64,000 nucleotides of DNA, taken from the NCBI GenBank assembly GCA_024643795.1, contig JAHEMF010000004.1, forward strand, positions 1 to 64,000. Direction: 5' to 3'. This DNA is from Bacteroidota bacterium. Lineage in GTDB: Bacteria; Bacteroidota; Bacteroidia; AKYH767-A; OLB10. Made by a program: the position numbers and the translations under genes. Within the stretch, counting starts at the first letter, position 1. The number at the start of each line of letters is the position of its first letter. Of this stretch, positions 1-9,248 are shown piece by piece. Below the pieces are notes generated by a model. It was not told where the DNA came from. It searched no databases and saw only the letters and a list, made by a program, of their open reading frames with translations.

Positions 1-735
1 AAGGATCTTTAAAGTTTGATAGTTATTCAAAAGCGAATCTGATCTGTTTCGCAGTGAAAAATGCATTGAAGCCGACCCACCAGTGAAATTATAGGTTGTC
101 CCACCAAAACCGTAATTCCTGTGTACAGTCCTATTTGATGACAATCCATAAGAAATGAATTTTTGCCAGTTATCAGACTGAGTTTGGTTTACAGTATATG
201 AAGGAACCAGAGGTAATGGCACAATTAATCCAGGCCCACCACCTCCGAATTTCTTCTGAAGTTCAGACCTGAGAACCTCTGTCATACGATCCATTTCAAT
301 CTGCGAGTCTCCATAATGAAGAATCCTGAAATTCTTTTTATTGTTATGTGAGCGTTCAAGTTCAACAAATAATCCTTCCCAATAGCTTCTGTCATTTTCA
401 GGCAACCAGAACCTTATGGAGTCATAATCAGCCTCTGTTTCAAGGATTCTGATCGAATCACCACTATTGGAGATCTCTGCCAATATTGCTGCTTTACGTG
501 CGGCTTCTTCAGCTGCCATAATTGAATCCTGACGTATCTGCTCCTTTTCATCAACATAATCTCTAAATCCCAAAACATCTTCAGGGGTAAAATATTGAAG
601 ACAGAAAGGTAATGCCAGGATACTGTTACAGTACTTGGCATTATTACCAGAAAATTTATCCAATAAAAGCGAAAACGCACCTATAGAAAGTGCACAAAAG
701 AAAATAAAAGCGAATACCTGATAGGGTTTCAACAT
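1..735 (-). CDS. SGNH/GDSL-hydrolase-like exported protein (partial)
   Basis: The reading frame stays open from an ATG at 735 to the window edge, so only the first 245 residues are present. Residues about 5-25 form a hydrophobic signal anchor. An Ala/Glu-rich stretch follows, and then the motif HYGDSQIE near residue 140, in which GDS is block I of the SGNH/GDSL hydrolase fold. In Bacteroidota, proteins of this type often accompany MBOAT acyltransferases in acylation of surface glycans; no MBOAT gene is visible because the window ends. The family call rests on one motif plus the general layout. The exact reaction is unknown. Confidence 0.65.
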   Translation of the reverse strand, partial: MLKPYQVFAFIFFCALSIGAFSLLLDKFSGNNAKYCNSILALPFCLQYFTPEDVLGFRDYVDEKEQIRQDSIMAAEEAARKAAILAEISNSGDSIRILETEADYDSIRFWLPENDRSYWEGLFVELERSHNNKKNFRILHYGDSQIEMDRMTEVLRSELQKKFGGGGPGLIVPLPLVPSYTVNQTQSDNWQKFISYGLSSNRTVHRNYGFGGTTYNFTGGSASMHFSLRNRSDSLLNNYQTLKIL

Positions 736-848
736 TCAGGCAAATTTACCCGATTGAAATAAGTATATAACCTATGAATTCAAAAACAATTAACAAATGA
801 CTCTTGATTATCTCGGCTCAAAAGATCAATCCCAACCAGCAAATGATT

Positions 849-2045
849 TTATGCCTGTTTTAAAACCCCAAGCTCACTACCAATTTTTGAAAATGCTTCA
901 ATGGCCTGGTCTAAATGATGTTTTTCATGACCTGCTGAAATCTGCACCCTTATCCTTGCATTTCCTTTCGCAACAACCGGATAGAAAAACCCGATCACAT
1001 AAATACCCTCATTTAATAATCTGGAGGCAAATTCCTGTGCAAGTTTAGCATCGTACAACATGATCGGAACTATAGGATGCACTCCCGGTTTGATATCAAA
1101 CCCGGCAGCAACTATTTTTTGTCTGAAGTATCTGGTATTCTCCCATAATTTATCACGTAATTCATTGGTAGAGCTCAGAAGGTCAAATACAGCAATGGAT
1201 GCACCAACAATTGATGGTGCCAGTGAATTTGAAAACAAATACGGACGCGAGCGCTGTCTCAACATATCTATTACTTCTTTCCTTCCGGATGTAAATCCAC
1301 CCAACGCCCCACCTAACGCTTTGCCTAAGGTTCCGGTGATGATATCTATACGCCCCATCACTTCGCAGTGCTCATGCGTGCCTCTTCCATTCTTACCCAT
1401 GAATCCTGATGCATGACACTCATCGATCATTACAAGTGCTCTATACTTATCTGCCAGATCACAGATCTTATCGAGCTGTGCAATAGTTCCATCCATGCTA
1501 AAAACACCGTCAGTAACAATAATGCGGTTACGCGCTGATGAAGCTGCTTTAAGTTGCTCCTCCAGATCGTTCATGTCATTATGTTTATACCGATAACGTG
1601 AAGCTTTGCAGAGCCTTACTCCATCAATAATAGAAGCATGATTCAACTCATCTGAAATGATAGCATCCTGGTCATTCAGCAGTGGCTCAAAAACTCCGCC
1701 ATTGGCATCAAATGCAGCAGCATATAGAATGGTGTCTTCAGTACCTAAAAAGTCCGCAATACGTTGTTCAAGAGTTTTATGAATATCCTGAGTCCCACAA
1801 ATAAATCGCACCGATGACATTCCGTAGCCATGCGAATCTATCGCTGCTTTAGCAGCCTGGATAACTTTTGGATGTGAAGAAAGTCCCAAATAATTATTGG
1901 CACAAAAATTAATTACTTCCTTTCCATCATTAAGTTTAATATCAGCACCTTGCGGAGAAACAATTATTCTCTCTTCTTTATACATTCCGGCTTCACGGAT
2001 CTCTTTGAGCTCATTTACCAGTTGTGGTTTCAATGTTTCGTACAT
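849..2045 (-). CDS. kbl: 2-amino-3-ketobutyrate CoA ligase (glycine C-acetyltransferase)
   Basis: This PLP enzyme cleaves 2-amino-3-ketobutyrate with CoA to glycine and acetyl-CoA, the second step of threonine breakdown. At 398 residues it matches the family length. The PLP lysine is K242 in [10 protein letters not shown]; the cofactor-binding D208 and H211 lie in MIDECHASG, close to their known positions in the Escherichia coli enzyme. The N-terminal substrate-binding element [11 protein letters not shown] is intact. Its pathway partner, an SDR-type threonine dehydrogenase, is encoded about 54 kb away in this window rather than beside it. Neighbours are dprA upstream (21 bases away) and an unrelated exported protein downstream. 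Confidence 0.95.
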   Translation of the reverse strand: MYETLKPQLVNELKEIREAGMYKEERIIVSPQGADIKLNDGKEVINFCANNYLGLSSHPKVIQAAKAAIDSHGYGMSSVRFICGTQDIHKTLEQRIADFLGTEDTILYAAAFDANGGVFEPLLNDQDAIISDELNHASIIDGVRLCKASRYRYKHNDMNDLEEQLKAASSARNRIIVTDGVFSMDGTIAQLDKICDLADKYRALVMIDECHASGFMGKNGRGTHEHCEVMGRIDIITGTLGKALGGALGGFTSGRKEVIDMLRQRSRPYLFSNSLAPSIVGASIAVFDLLSSTNELRDKLWENTRYFRQKIVAAGFDIKPGVHPIVPIMLYDAKLAQEFASRLLNEGIYVIGFFYPVVAKGNARIRVQISAGHEKHHLDQAIEAFSKIGSELGVLKQA

Positions 2046-2066
2046 AACTAATCAGTTTAAAGAAGC

Positions 2067-3188
2067 TCAAAGATATAATTTAACTGCCTCATATGTTTTT
2101 CCTGGCTGCATTCTGATCACACCTCTGAGTTCCATATTCAGCAGCACTGCAGCTAGTTTTCCATGGATCATGCCTGTTTTATCTGATATCGCATCAACAC
2201 CCAATTTTCCGAAATCTGTAAGTGCTGTATATACCAGTTGTTCGTCATTTGACAGCTCCGGCATCAGTGAGCTTTGAACCGGCTTCGGGTTCTTTTGCTT
2301 ATCCCATCCCATAATGTATATGAGGTCTTCCACCGATTGCAACAGTGCAGCTTTGTGGATTTTGATTAGCATATTACAACCTTCACTTAACTGTTTGTTC
2401 AGATCACCGGGCACGGCAAAGACATCTCTGTTGTATGAATTGGCAATTTCAGCAGTGATAAGCGCGCCGCCTTTTTTTGCTGCTTCCACAACAATAACCG
2501 CATCTGACAATCCTGCAATTATTCTGTTACGCTTTGGGAAGTTTTCCCTGTCGGGGATAGTTTCCGAAAAATGCTCCGTTACCCAACCCCCATTCTCGAG
2601 CATTTGTATCGCTATCTTTTTATGAACGTGTGGATATATCCTATCTAAACCATGTGCCAGAACCGCTACTGTGGATATTCCTTCATTTATACACTCCTGA
2701 TGTGCATTTATGTCTGTGCCATATGCAAGTCCGCTTACAACACAAACATCTGTTTCTTTCATGGATCTTATTAGCTGTGTGGTCACCAACCTGCCATAAT
2801 CACTGGCATTTCGGGTACCTACAACCGCAACAACCCTTTTAGGATTAACCTGCACCTCACCTTTTGAAAATAGAATGAGTGGACTATCTGAGCATTGCTT
2901 TAACCTTTCAGGGTAGTGCTCGCTGGTAAAAGAGCAAACTTTGATGTTGTTTTTTTCGCTGTACTCAAGCTCCATTTCTGCCTTTTTAAAATCGTTAAAT
3001 GATGCCAAGGAAAGTGCTCTTGCAAGTCCTACATCGGGGATCTTCTGCAGCGATCTCCTTTTTTCATGGAATACATTTTTTGCAGAACCACAATGTGCGA
3101 TCAGTGATTTTGCGATTTTTGGACCAATATTTTCAACCAGCGACAATGCCATGCGGGAAAAAAGTTCGTCCGCGTCTTCGAAAAACAT
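2067..3188 (-). CDS. dprA: DNA-processing protein DprA
   Basis: DprA binds incoming single-stranded DNA and loads RecA during natural transformation. The 373-residue product has an N-terminal SAM/HhH-like region (about 1-70), then the Rossmann-type DprA core with GTRNASDYGR and VSGLAYGTDINAH, and the RNRIIAGLS / GGALITAE segments around residues 215-245. A winged-helix-like C-terminal domain follows (about 305-370). All core motifs are present, so it looks functional. It is encoded just upstream of kbl with a 21-base gap and may be co-transcribed, although the functions are unrelated. A TonB-dependent receptor is divergent from it across a 55-base gap. Confidence 0.95.
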   Translation of the reverse strand: MFFEDADELFSRMALSLVENIGPKIAKSLIAHCGSAKNVFHEKRRSLQKIPDVGLARALSLASFNDFKKAEMELEYSEKNNIKVCSFTSEHYPERLKQCSDSPLILFSKGEVQVNPKRVVAVVGTRNASDYGRLVTTQLIRSMKETDVCVVSGLAYGTDINAHQECINEGISTVAVLAHGLDRIYPHVHKKIAIQMLENGGWVTEHFSETIPDRENFPKRNRIIAGLSDAVIVVEAAKKGGALITAEIANSYNRDVFAVPGDLNKQLSEGCNMLIKIHKAALLQSVEDLIYIMGWDKQKNPKPVQSSLMPELSNDEQLVYTALTDFGKLGVDAISDKTGMIHGKLAAVLLNMELRGVIRMQPGKTYEAVKLYL

Positions 3189-3243
3189 AAAAAAGTTAAT
3201 TTAAAAAGTAACTTCATACAAAATTAACAGATATCGCGTAAGT

Positions 3244-5514
3244 ATGAAATCAAAACTGCTGTTATTAATGATATTTTTTTATTGTACAGGAGTCAACTTT
3301 TTGGCAGCGCAAAACAATGCTGTTTTATTAGGAATAATCATTGATACCGAAACTTCTGAGCCGTTAACAGGGGTTACGGTCGTGGCCGATGACACTACAG
3401 GTACCAGCACTGATATAAAAGGCTTCTACACCATATCATTGACTCCGGGTGAACATAACTTACAATTTAGTTATCTGGGATACAAGACCACCTATCGATC
3501 TGTAAAGCTCAATGAATCCCAGGCCTTAACAATGGACATAAGGCTTCAGCCAACTTCAGCTTCACTAGGAACGATCGTGATCAGCGCAGGAAAATTTGAG
3601 CAGAACATCAGTGTTGTTCCTGTTTCCATGGAAGTACTTAAGCCTACTTTGATCGATAATAAAAACACAACAACCATTGAAACTGCTATAGAACAGGTTC
3701 CGGGAGTTAGCGTTATTGATGGTCAGGCTAATATCAGAAGCGGCAGCGGTTACAGTTATGGCGCAGGTAGCAGGGTGCTTATGTTGGTTGATGGCATTCC
3801 GGCCCTTGCTCCTGATGCTAACGATATAAAATGGACATTCATACCAGTAGAAAGTGTAGGGCAGATTGAAGTACTCAAAGGAGCATCATCGGCATTGTAT
3901 GGCTCATCGGCTATGAACGGAGTTATCAATGTTCAGCTTGCAAAACCTTCAGACAAACCGGAAACAAAGATCGACCTGTTTTACGGTTGGTACGGCAACC
4001 CTAAACGAAGTCAATTAAAATGGTGGGGCGATGAGGTTCAGGAGTCAAATGGGCTTTCATTTTCACACAGAGAAAAGGTAAAACAATTCGACCTTGTATT
4101 GGGGGGGCAGGCGTTTCAGGATGAAGGTTACAGGCAAGGTGAAAATGAAAAGCGATATCGCTTCAATGTCAATGGACGATATTCATTCTCCAAGGTAAAA
4201 GGGCTATACGCAGGCCTCAACACCAACTTTGTATTTGGCAGTGGAGGAAATTTCTTTTTGTGGGAGAATGACAGCACAGGAGCTTACCTTCCACAGGGAG
4301 GCCTAGTTGACAGCACAACTACGATATCACTATATGAAACGGTACGGATGGGAATTGACCCTTATATAACTTACACCACATCCAATGGCACAAGTCATAA
4401 ACTAAAGACACGATTATATCAAACCGATAATCGGAATAATACAGATCAGGCATCAACAGGTACTATGTATTATGGTGAATATCAATTTCAGAAAAAACTT
4501 ATCCCATCTCTTACTTTTTCGGCAGGGCTTGTTGAAATGTATTCGGTTGTTACCAGCGAATTGTATGAAGATCACTATTCGAACAACACAGCCCTCTACG
4601 CTCAGGGTGACCTTGAAACAGGACCCTGGAATATTTCTCTGGGAGCTCGCTTAGAATCAAGTTCGATAGATGATGAAGATAAAGTTGTTATCCCGGTCAT
4701 TCGTTCCGGAATAAGTTTTCAAACAGCAGAATACACACACCTGAGAGTATCTTATGGCCAGGGTTACAGATATCCATCAATAGCAGAAAAATATATAAGC
4801 ACAAGTGTTGGAAGTATTGTTATTTATCCAAACGACAGCATTGATCCTGAATCCGGCTGGACCGCCGAATGTGGCATACGGCAAGGAATTCGGATCAGGG
4901 GTTGGAAAGGACTACTTGATATTGCAGGTTTCTGGAGTGAATACCAGGATATGCTTGAATTTACATTCGGACTCTACGGTCCGTTCGCACCTCCATCCTA
5001 TGGACTTGGATTTAAATCGGTGAATATTGGCAATACTGTCATCAAAGGTATCGATATAAGCCTTTCTGGCACGGGCAACATCGGCAAACTACCGGTAAGC
5101 ATACTGGCCGGTTATACATATTCTGATCCCAGACAAAAGAATTTTAATGCGGCTGAGGATACACTTAAAAATTCCGCCAACTACAACATATTAAAATATC
5201 GTTACCGACATTTATTCAAAGGAGACGTTGAATTTGATCCGGGCAATTGGATGTTTGGTTTCAGCACCCGGTATAACAGCTTTATGGAAAATGTTGATGC
5301 AGTATTTGAAAGTTTGATACCGGGGGTAAATCATTACAGAACCAAACATGATTACGGCGATTGGGTGTTTGATCTGAGGGTCGGCTACCGCCTTGACAAA
5401 TCAATCATGGTATCCTTTATATGTAACAATGTGTTTAATCATGAATATATGAGCCGACCGGCTGATATGCAACCACCCCGAAACTATGCTCTGCGCTTTA
5501 GTTTCAACTATTGA
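3244..5514 (+). CDS. TonB-dependent outer membrane receptor with carboxypeptidase-regulatory-like domain
   Basis: A signal peptide of about 22 residues ends FLAAQ. A CarboxypepD_reg-like beta-sandwich follows (about 27-110, with TGVTVVADDTTGTSTDIKG), then a plug domain (about 118-235, with VLMLVDGIPAL and ALYGSSAMNGVINV), and a beta-barrel to residue 756 that ends in an aromatic residue (FSFNY), as expected for outer membrane insertion. The protein takes up a ligand across the outer membrane using TonB energy; the ligand cannot be read from the sequence. No SusD-like partner lies beside it, so this is not a canonical glycan-import pair. Its stop codon overlaps the convergent gene downstream by 7 bases. 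Confidence 0.9.
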   Translation: MKSKLLLLMIFFYCTGVNFLAAQNNAVLLGIIIDTETSEPLTGVTVVADDTTGTSTDIKGFYTISLTPGEHNLQFSYLGYKTTYRSVKLNESQALTMDIRLQPTSASLGTIVISAGKFEQNISVVPVSMEVLKPTLIDNKNTTTIETAIEQVPGVSVIDGQANIRSGSGYSYGAGSRVLMLVDGIPALAPDANDIKWTFIPVESVGQIEVLKGASSALYGSSAMNGVINVQLAKPSDKPETKIDLFYGWYGNPKRSQLKWWGDEVQESNGLSFSHREKVKQFDLVLGGQAFQDEGYRQGENEKRYRFNVNGRYSFSKVKGLYAGLNTNFVFGSGGNFFLWENDSTGAYLPQGGLVDSTTTISLYETVRMGIDPYITYTTSNGTSHKLKTRLYQTDNRNNTDQASTGTMYYGEYQFQKKLIPSLTFSAGLVEMYSVVTSELYEDHYSNNTALYAQGDLETGPWNISLGARLESSSIDDEDKVVIPVIRSGISFQTAEYTHLRVSYGQGYRYPSIAEKYISTSVGSIVIYPNDSIDPESGWTAECGIRQGIRIRGWKGLLDIAGFWSEYQDMLEFTFGLYGPFAPPSYGLGFKSVNIGNTVIKGIDISLSGTGNIGKLPVSILAGYTYSDPRQKNFNAAEDTLKNSANYNILKYRYRHLFKGDVEFDPGNWMFGFSTRYNSFMENVDAVFESLIPGVNHYRTKHDYGDWVFDLRVGYRLDKSIMVSFICNNVFNHEYMSRPADMQPPRNYALRFSFNY

Positions 5515-6608
5515 TGGCTTCGCAAAAGTATTGAACCCAGAAACACATTTCTTTTATACACTTTCAATGATTCCAGATCACAGACCTGAATTTGGTTGCT
5601 AACTGAATGAGGGAATCTTAATCGGCTTTCAACAAACTCTTTATACCCCGCAAAAACATCATCTAACGATGCTATGACCTGATCCGGTGTTGAACTGTCA
5701 ATTAAATGATCCTGATCACCATTTTGGCACGACGTAGTTTGCAGCCATCGTGTTAAACTGCTTCCACCTCTTAAGTCTGCTTGAATCTCTGTGTTAATTT
5801 CACTATTTACCATTGATTCAGGCCTGAAATATTTTTGAAAAAGTAAAAATGTTTCTTTATCATCGAACTTCTCTGCAAAGTACAATACAGCCAGTGAGCT
5901 AGTTGTTAACTCCGGCAAATCATTAGCACAATTTTCTATAACATTATATGCAATTCTGTTATCTTTCCCTGCCACAACAGCCAAACACTGTCTCTCAACA
6001 TTCCCTCTCACATCATTTTTGGGGTAGTTCAAAACAGATCCAAGATCAGGGTCATCATATAAATACCAACCGGGAATTGCACCGGTATAAAGGCCTGCAT
6101 GCATCATCAACTCGTAGCATTGCCAGCTGCAGAAAATATCCGATTTTTTGTAGTATTCAGAACAGATATATTGTTTGTATGAGTTAATATCATCTTTGGT
6201 GACGGCTGATATCAATGCACAATTAAATATATCGTCCCCTAATCTTAAAAAATCTAAAGTCACTTCAACTCCTGATAAGTTCACCTTTCCTGCACGCCAT
6301 ACAGATTGGATCTTAAAAAGTTTTTTTTGTTGTATCTCCAAAAGCACCTGCCAGCAATCATCTACAACATTTAGGCGAGAGCTGCTATCATCTTCCGACA
6401 TGTACGATTTATGATAGATCAGGCTCTTCAAGCTAAGATATTCTTCAACAAAAGCACTAACAGATGCCGAATCAAACCTCTTGAAAAAAATTTGTATTGA
6501 CAGATTCTCATTCAATTGTTTTCTGAACTGTGATTTCTTTGCGAAAAGACCGGATTTATATTTTCCGGATGAGCGATTGTTATGATCTGCCGTATTTCCT
6601 TGTCTCAT
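5508..6608 (-). CDS. Unrecognised 366-residue cytoplasmic protein
   Basis: I do not recognise this family. The product has no signal peptide or membrane segment, begins with a basic Lys/Arg/Asn-rich stretch (about 1-35), and then appears mostly helical. Cysteines occur in the middle part (ICSEYYKKSDIFCSWQC, about 165-185). The 3' end overlaps the convergent TonB receptor gene by 7 bases. The open frame is long and the sequence is not of low complexity, so I think it is a real gene. It has no operon partner that would suggest a role. Confidence 0.7.
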   Translation of the reverse strand: MRQGNTADHNNRSSGKYKSGLFAKKSQFRKQLNENLSIQIFFKRFDSASVSAFVEEYLSLKSLIYHKSYMSEDDSSSRLNVVDDCWQVLLEIQQKKLFKIQSVWRAGKVNLSGVEVTLDFLRLGDDIFNCALISAVTKDDINSYKQYICSEYYKKSDIFCSWQCYELMMHAGLYTGAIPGWYLYDDPDLGSVLNYPKNDVRGNVERQCLAVVAGKDNRIAYNVIENCANDLPELTTSSLAVLYFAEKFDDKETFLLFQKYFRPESMVNSEINTEIQADLRGGSSLTRWLQTTSCQNGDQDHLIDSSTPDQVIASLDDVFAGYKEFVESRLRFPHSVSNQIQVCDLESLKVYKRNVFLGSILLRSHQ

Positions 6609-6770
6609 ATTAATTCCTTGATCCTTATGAACGAATCATCCAATTTTGAGTTCCAATTATTTTTATTTTTTATTGTAAGAATTGGAAATATATTGCACTT
6701 GAATCTTTGGCAAGCATATTGTAACGTCATCCAGGTTACTATTTTTACTAAACTTGCATAAAGTTGTCAC

Positions 6771-7202
6771 ATGAAACAGATTATAATATTACTTCTCACA
6801 CTTAGTATATCCTGCTTTGCAACTGCTCAGGAAAGGACTCCAACTACAGCTGCCGAATATAATTATGGAGCAGTAGGTTACAGAATACAGCTGCAAGCTG
6901 GCATGGGAGATAAGTCAGGGTACACCATCACCAAACTTGAGGAATATGAAGAACCGGAAAGGAAACTGGAAATGATGGGGATGTATCGTGATGGTGAATC
7001 TCATCCATGTGCTGTAATAATGGTATATACCAGGATTCGTACAGCACCGTTATATTTCTGCATGCCTACAAATGATGCACCAGAAGAACTCTGGACCGAG
7101 TTTTATAAAAGTCTCTCAACCGGGACCGACAACCCTCAGGATCAATTGCAATTCTTTGGCAAGTGTATTGCAAGACTTTGTATGAAATTTGCCTGGGAAT
7201 AA
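6771..7202 (+). CDS. Small exported protein of unknown function
   Basis: The 143-residue product begins with a clear signal peptide (MKQIIILLLTLSISCFATAQ), with predicted cleavage after Ala and Gln as the first mature residue. The mature part of about 123 residues has no motif I recognise; it carries three cysteines after the signal (positions about 77, 95 and 132). The stop codon directly abuts the kdsB start codon with no spacer, so the two genes are very likely co-transcribed and may be translationally coupled. That could hint at an envelope role, but this is inference only. Confidence 0.7.
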   Translation: MKQIIILLLTLSISCFATAQERTPTTAAEYNYGAVGYRIQLQAGMGDKSGYTITKLEEYEEPERKLEMMGMYRDGESHPCAVIMVYTRIRTAPLYFCMPTNDAPEELWTEFYKSLSTGTDNPQDQLQFFGKCIARLCMKFAWE

Positions 7203-7955
7203 ATGAAAATACTTGGCATAATACCGGCACGTTATAATTCTTCCCGATTCCCCGGCAAGCCTCTGGCCAATATACTGGGGAAATCGATGATCCGGCGTGT
7301 GTATGAACAGGCTTCAAAAGCTATACTGACTGATTTAGTTGTGGCTACCGATGATTCAAGGATTTTTGATCATGTGAGTGAATTTGGTGGAAAGGTCATG
7401 ATGACCTCTGATCAACACAACAGCGGAACAGACAGGTGTGCTGAAGTATTAGCTGACAAGCAGTATAATGATTTTGAAGCAGTAATAAACATTCAGGGTG
7501 ACGAACCATTTATTCTTCCTGAACAAATAAATGAAGTAGCAGAGCTTTTTCAGGATCCGGAAATAGTGATAGGAACCTTGGTAAAAAAAATAGATGAAGC
7601 AAGTGTGCTAGCCAATCCCAACATACCAAAAGTGGTGATTGAAAAGTTTTCCGGAAAAGCATTATACTTTTCGAGGCAGCAGATACCTTATTGTGATCCT
7701 TCAATGATAAAGAAATTCATGGAGGAGGGTTTATTTCTCAAGCATATTGGGATTTATGGGTACCGGGCTATAATCTTGCCCCAGCTTACCCACATGGCTG
7801 CTGGAAACCTTGAAGTTGCCGAAAAATTAGAACAACTCCGTTGGCTTGAAGGCGGATTCCCTATTCATACCCGAAAAACCGTTCATGAAAATATAGCGGT
7901 TGATGTTCCGGATGATATTTCAAGGATTGTTGAATTATATGGCCAGGGCAGCTGA
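7203..7955 (+). CDS. kdsB: 3-deoxy-manno-octulosonate cytidylyltransferase (CMP-Kdo synthetase)
   Basis: KdsB activates Kdo with CTP to CMP-Kdo for lipid A core assembly in the cytoplasm. The 250-residue product has the usual N-terminal nucleotide-binding signature IIPARYNSSRFPGKPLA (residues 5-21), the downstream VVATDDSRI segment, and the metal/substrate motif NIQGDEPFI near residue 97. Length and motifs match the family. The ATG follows the TAA stop of the preceding small exported-protein gene directly. It confirms that the host has a Gram-negative, Kdo-containing outer membrane. Confidence 0.96.
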   Translation: MKILGIIPARYNSSRFPGKPLANILGKSMIRRVYEQASKAILTDLVVATDDSRIFDHVSEFGGKVMMTSDQHNSGTDRCAEVLADKQYNDFEAVINIQGDEPFILPEQINEVAELFQDPEIVIGTLVKKIDEASVLANPNIPKVVIEKFSGKALYFSRQQIPYCDPSMIKKFMEEGLFLKHIGIYGYRAIILPQLTHMAAGNLEVAEKLEQLRWLEGGFPIHTRKTVHENIAVDVPDDISRIVELYGQGS

Positions 7956-8014
7956 GCAGCTTAATTGTTGATTTCTTGTGCATTTTTCTTGATAAGTTGG
8001 CTCCATTCTGGCAT

Positions 8015-8042
8015 TTGAATCAGGCAATAAACCGTAATTTAG
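8015..8042 (+). promoter_or_regulatory. Candidate Bacteroidota promoter of the SPOR-protein gene
   Basis: A TTG at 8015-8017 is separated by 17 bases from TAATTTAG at 8035-8042, one mismatch from the Bacteroidota -7 consensus TAnnTTTG. The start codon is 13 bases downstream, giving a very short leader. This is a pattern match only. Confidence 0.4.
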
Positions 8043-8055
8043 CAGCACAATCTTC

Positions 8056-9180
8056 ATGAAAAAGCTAGACCCCTATATCAACGATCTCTTATACGATCAC
8101 GATTGCGTTATCGTAACTGATCTTGGTGGATTTATCGGAAAATATCACCCTTTTTCATTAAACCCCTCGCTGAGCATTGCTGCCCCTTCTAACAAACAGA
8201 TTGCATTTAATGGAAGCCTGAAACATAATGATGGTCTTTTAGCATCATACATTTCACAAAAGGAAGCCTTGAATTATGCGGAAGCCTGTGAGGTAATCAA
8301 AGATTATGTTGATGGAGCTACCAAGAGTTTGGAAAAAGGCCAGAAGATACATATCCAAAATATTGGAACACTTTTCAGAAACAAGGACTCCAAGCTAGAA
8401 TTCACGCCCGAAAGCACTTCTAATTTTTTACCTTCCTCGTTTGGGCTTACTCCTGTTCATGCACCTGTCATCAAAAATGCTGCTTCTACAATAGCCGTAA
8501 GTAAGAAGTCAAATGAAACAGAAGCCTTTACAGGCGATTCTGAAAAGCACACAACCAATGTTTCCAAATGGAAAAAATGGAGGTTGTCAGAAGTTGTCCC
8601 TGCAGCTGCAGTTCTTGCAATGCTAATGATAACTCCACCTGTCCTCGACAGATTCAATGCGGAACTGGGCACCTTGATACCTTTTTCAAGGATGAACGAG
8701 TTTTACCATGAAAAGATCAAAAAGGATGTAGTTGAACAACCACCTTATCAATTGGATATACCTTCTCCTTTTAATGTGTCCAAGAGATCAGTAACTGCTG
8801 ACGAGAACACTGATGGCATTTCAGAACTTAGCGTTGATGTTTCAATAGAATCATCAGACACTCCTGAAAATACCTCTTTAGACAACAACCATCCATCTAC
8901 CTCAACTGCTATAGCCACCCCAATTCTTGACAATATGTTTGAGAACGAAGGGTACAAACAATATCATGTAATAGGTGGATGTTTCCGAGAGCTGGAAAAT
9001 GCTGAAAACTTTGTTATCCGCATGTCATCTATGGGTGCGAATGCAAAAATAATTGGCCAAAATAATAACGGTCTATACATGGTAAGCCTTTTTCATTCGG
9101 GGTCTGTTACAGCCATTCACGATACGCTTACAAATATCAGGCAGGCATTTATTACAGGCGCCTGGGTTGCACACAGATAA
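8056..9180 (+). CDS. HU-CCDC81 and SPOR domain-containing envelope protein
   Basis: Residues 1-70 and about 75-145 resemble the paired HU-CCDC81 domains found in Bacteroidota (YINDLLYDHDCVIVTDLGGFI; then EKGQKIHIQNIGTLF). A basic/aromatic stretch and one membrane-spanning segment follow (about 179-197), then an acidic Ser/Thr-rich linker, and a C-terminal SPOR domain (about 296-372, starting YKQYHVIGGCF). SPOR domains bind denuded peptidoglycan strands in the periplasm at division sites, so the protein likely links a cytoplasmic HU-like module with the septal wall. That link is inferred from domain order. The gene is a single transcription unit ending in a strong terminator. Confidence 0.85.
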   Translation: MKKLDPYINDLLYDHDCVIVTDLGGFIGKYHPFSLNPSLSIAAPSNKQIAFNGSLKHNDGLLASYISQKEALNYAEACEVIKDYVDGATKSLEKGQKIHIQNIGTLFRNKDSKLEFTPESTSNFLPSSFGLTPVHAPVIKNAASTIAVSKKSNETEAFTGDSEKHTTNVSKWKKWRLSEVVPAAAVLAMLMITPPVLDRFNAELGTLIPFSRMNEFYHEKIKKDVVEQPPYQLDIPSPFNVSKRSVTADENTDGISELSVDVSIESSDTPENTSLDNNHPSTSTAIATPILDNMFENEGYKQYHVIGGCFRELENAENFVIRMSSMGANAKIIGQNNNGLYMVSLFHSGSVTAIHDTLTNIRQAFITGAWVAHR

Positions 9181-9200
9181 AATTTATTCTTTGAAAATAA

Positions 9201-9227
9201 AAAAGGGGACGAAATCGTCCCCTTTTT
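9201..9227. terminator. Bidirectional rho-independent terminator
   Basis: A perfect GGGGACGA/TCGTCCCC stem with a two-base loop is flanked by A-rich and T-rich arms. It lies between two convergent genes ending at 9180 and 9249 and can serve both strands. Confidence 0.9.
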
Positions 9228-9248
9228 TATTAACCTGATCATCCAATA

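Noticed and set aside
414-680. Open frame in the region before kbl
   Set aside because: It is in a different frame of the partial exported protein gene, which has the signal anchor and the GDS motif and is the better call.
741-748. Perfect TAAATTTG on the minus strand just before the SGNH-like gene
   Set aside because: It lies only 6 bases before the ATG and has no -33 box at the right distance, so transcription would start at or inside the start codon.
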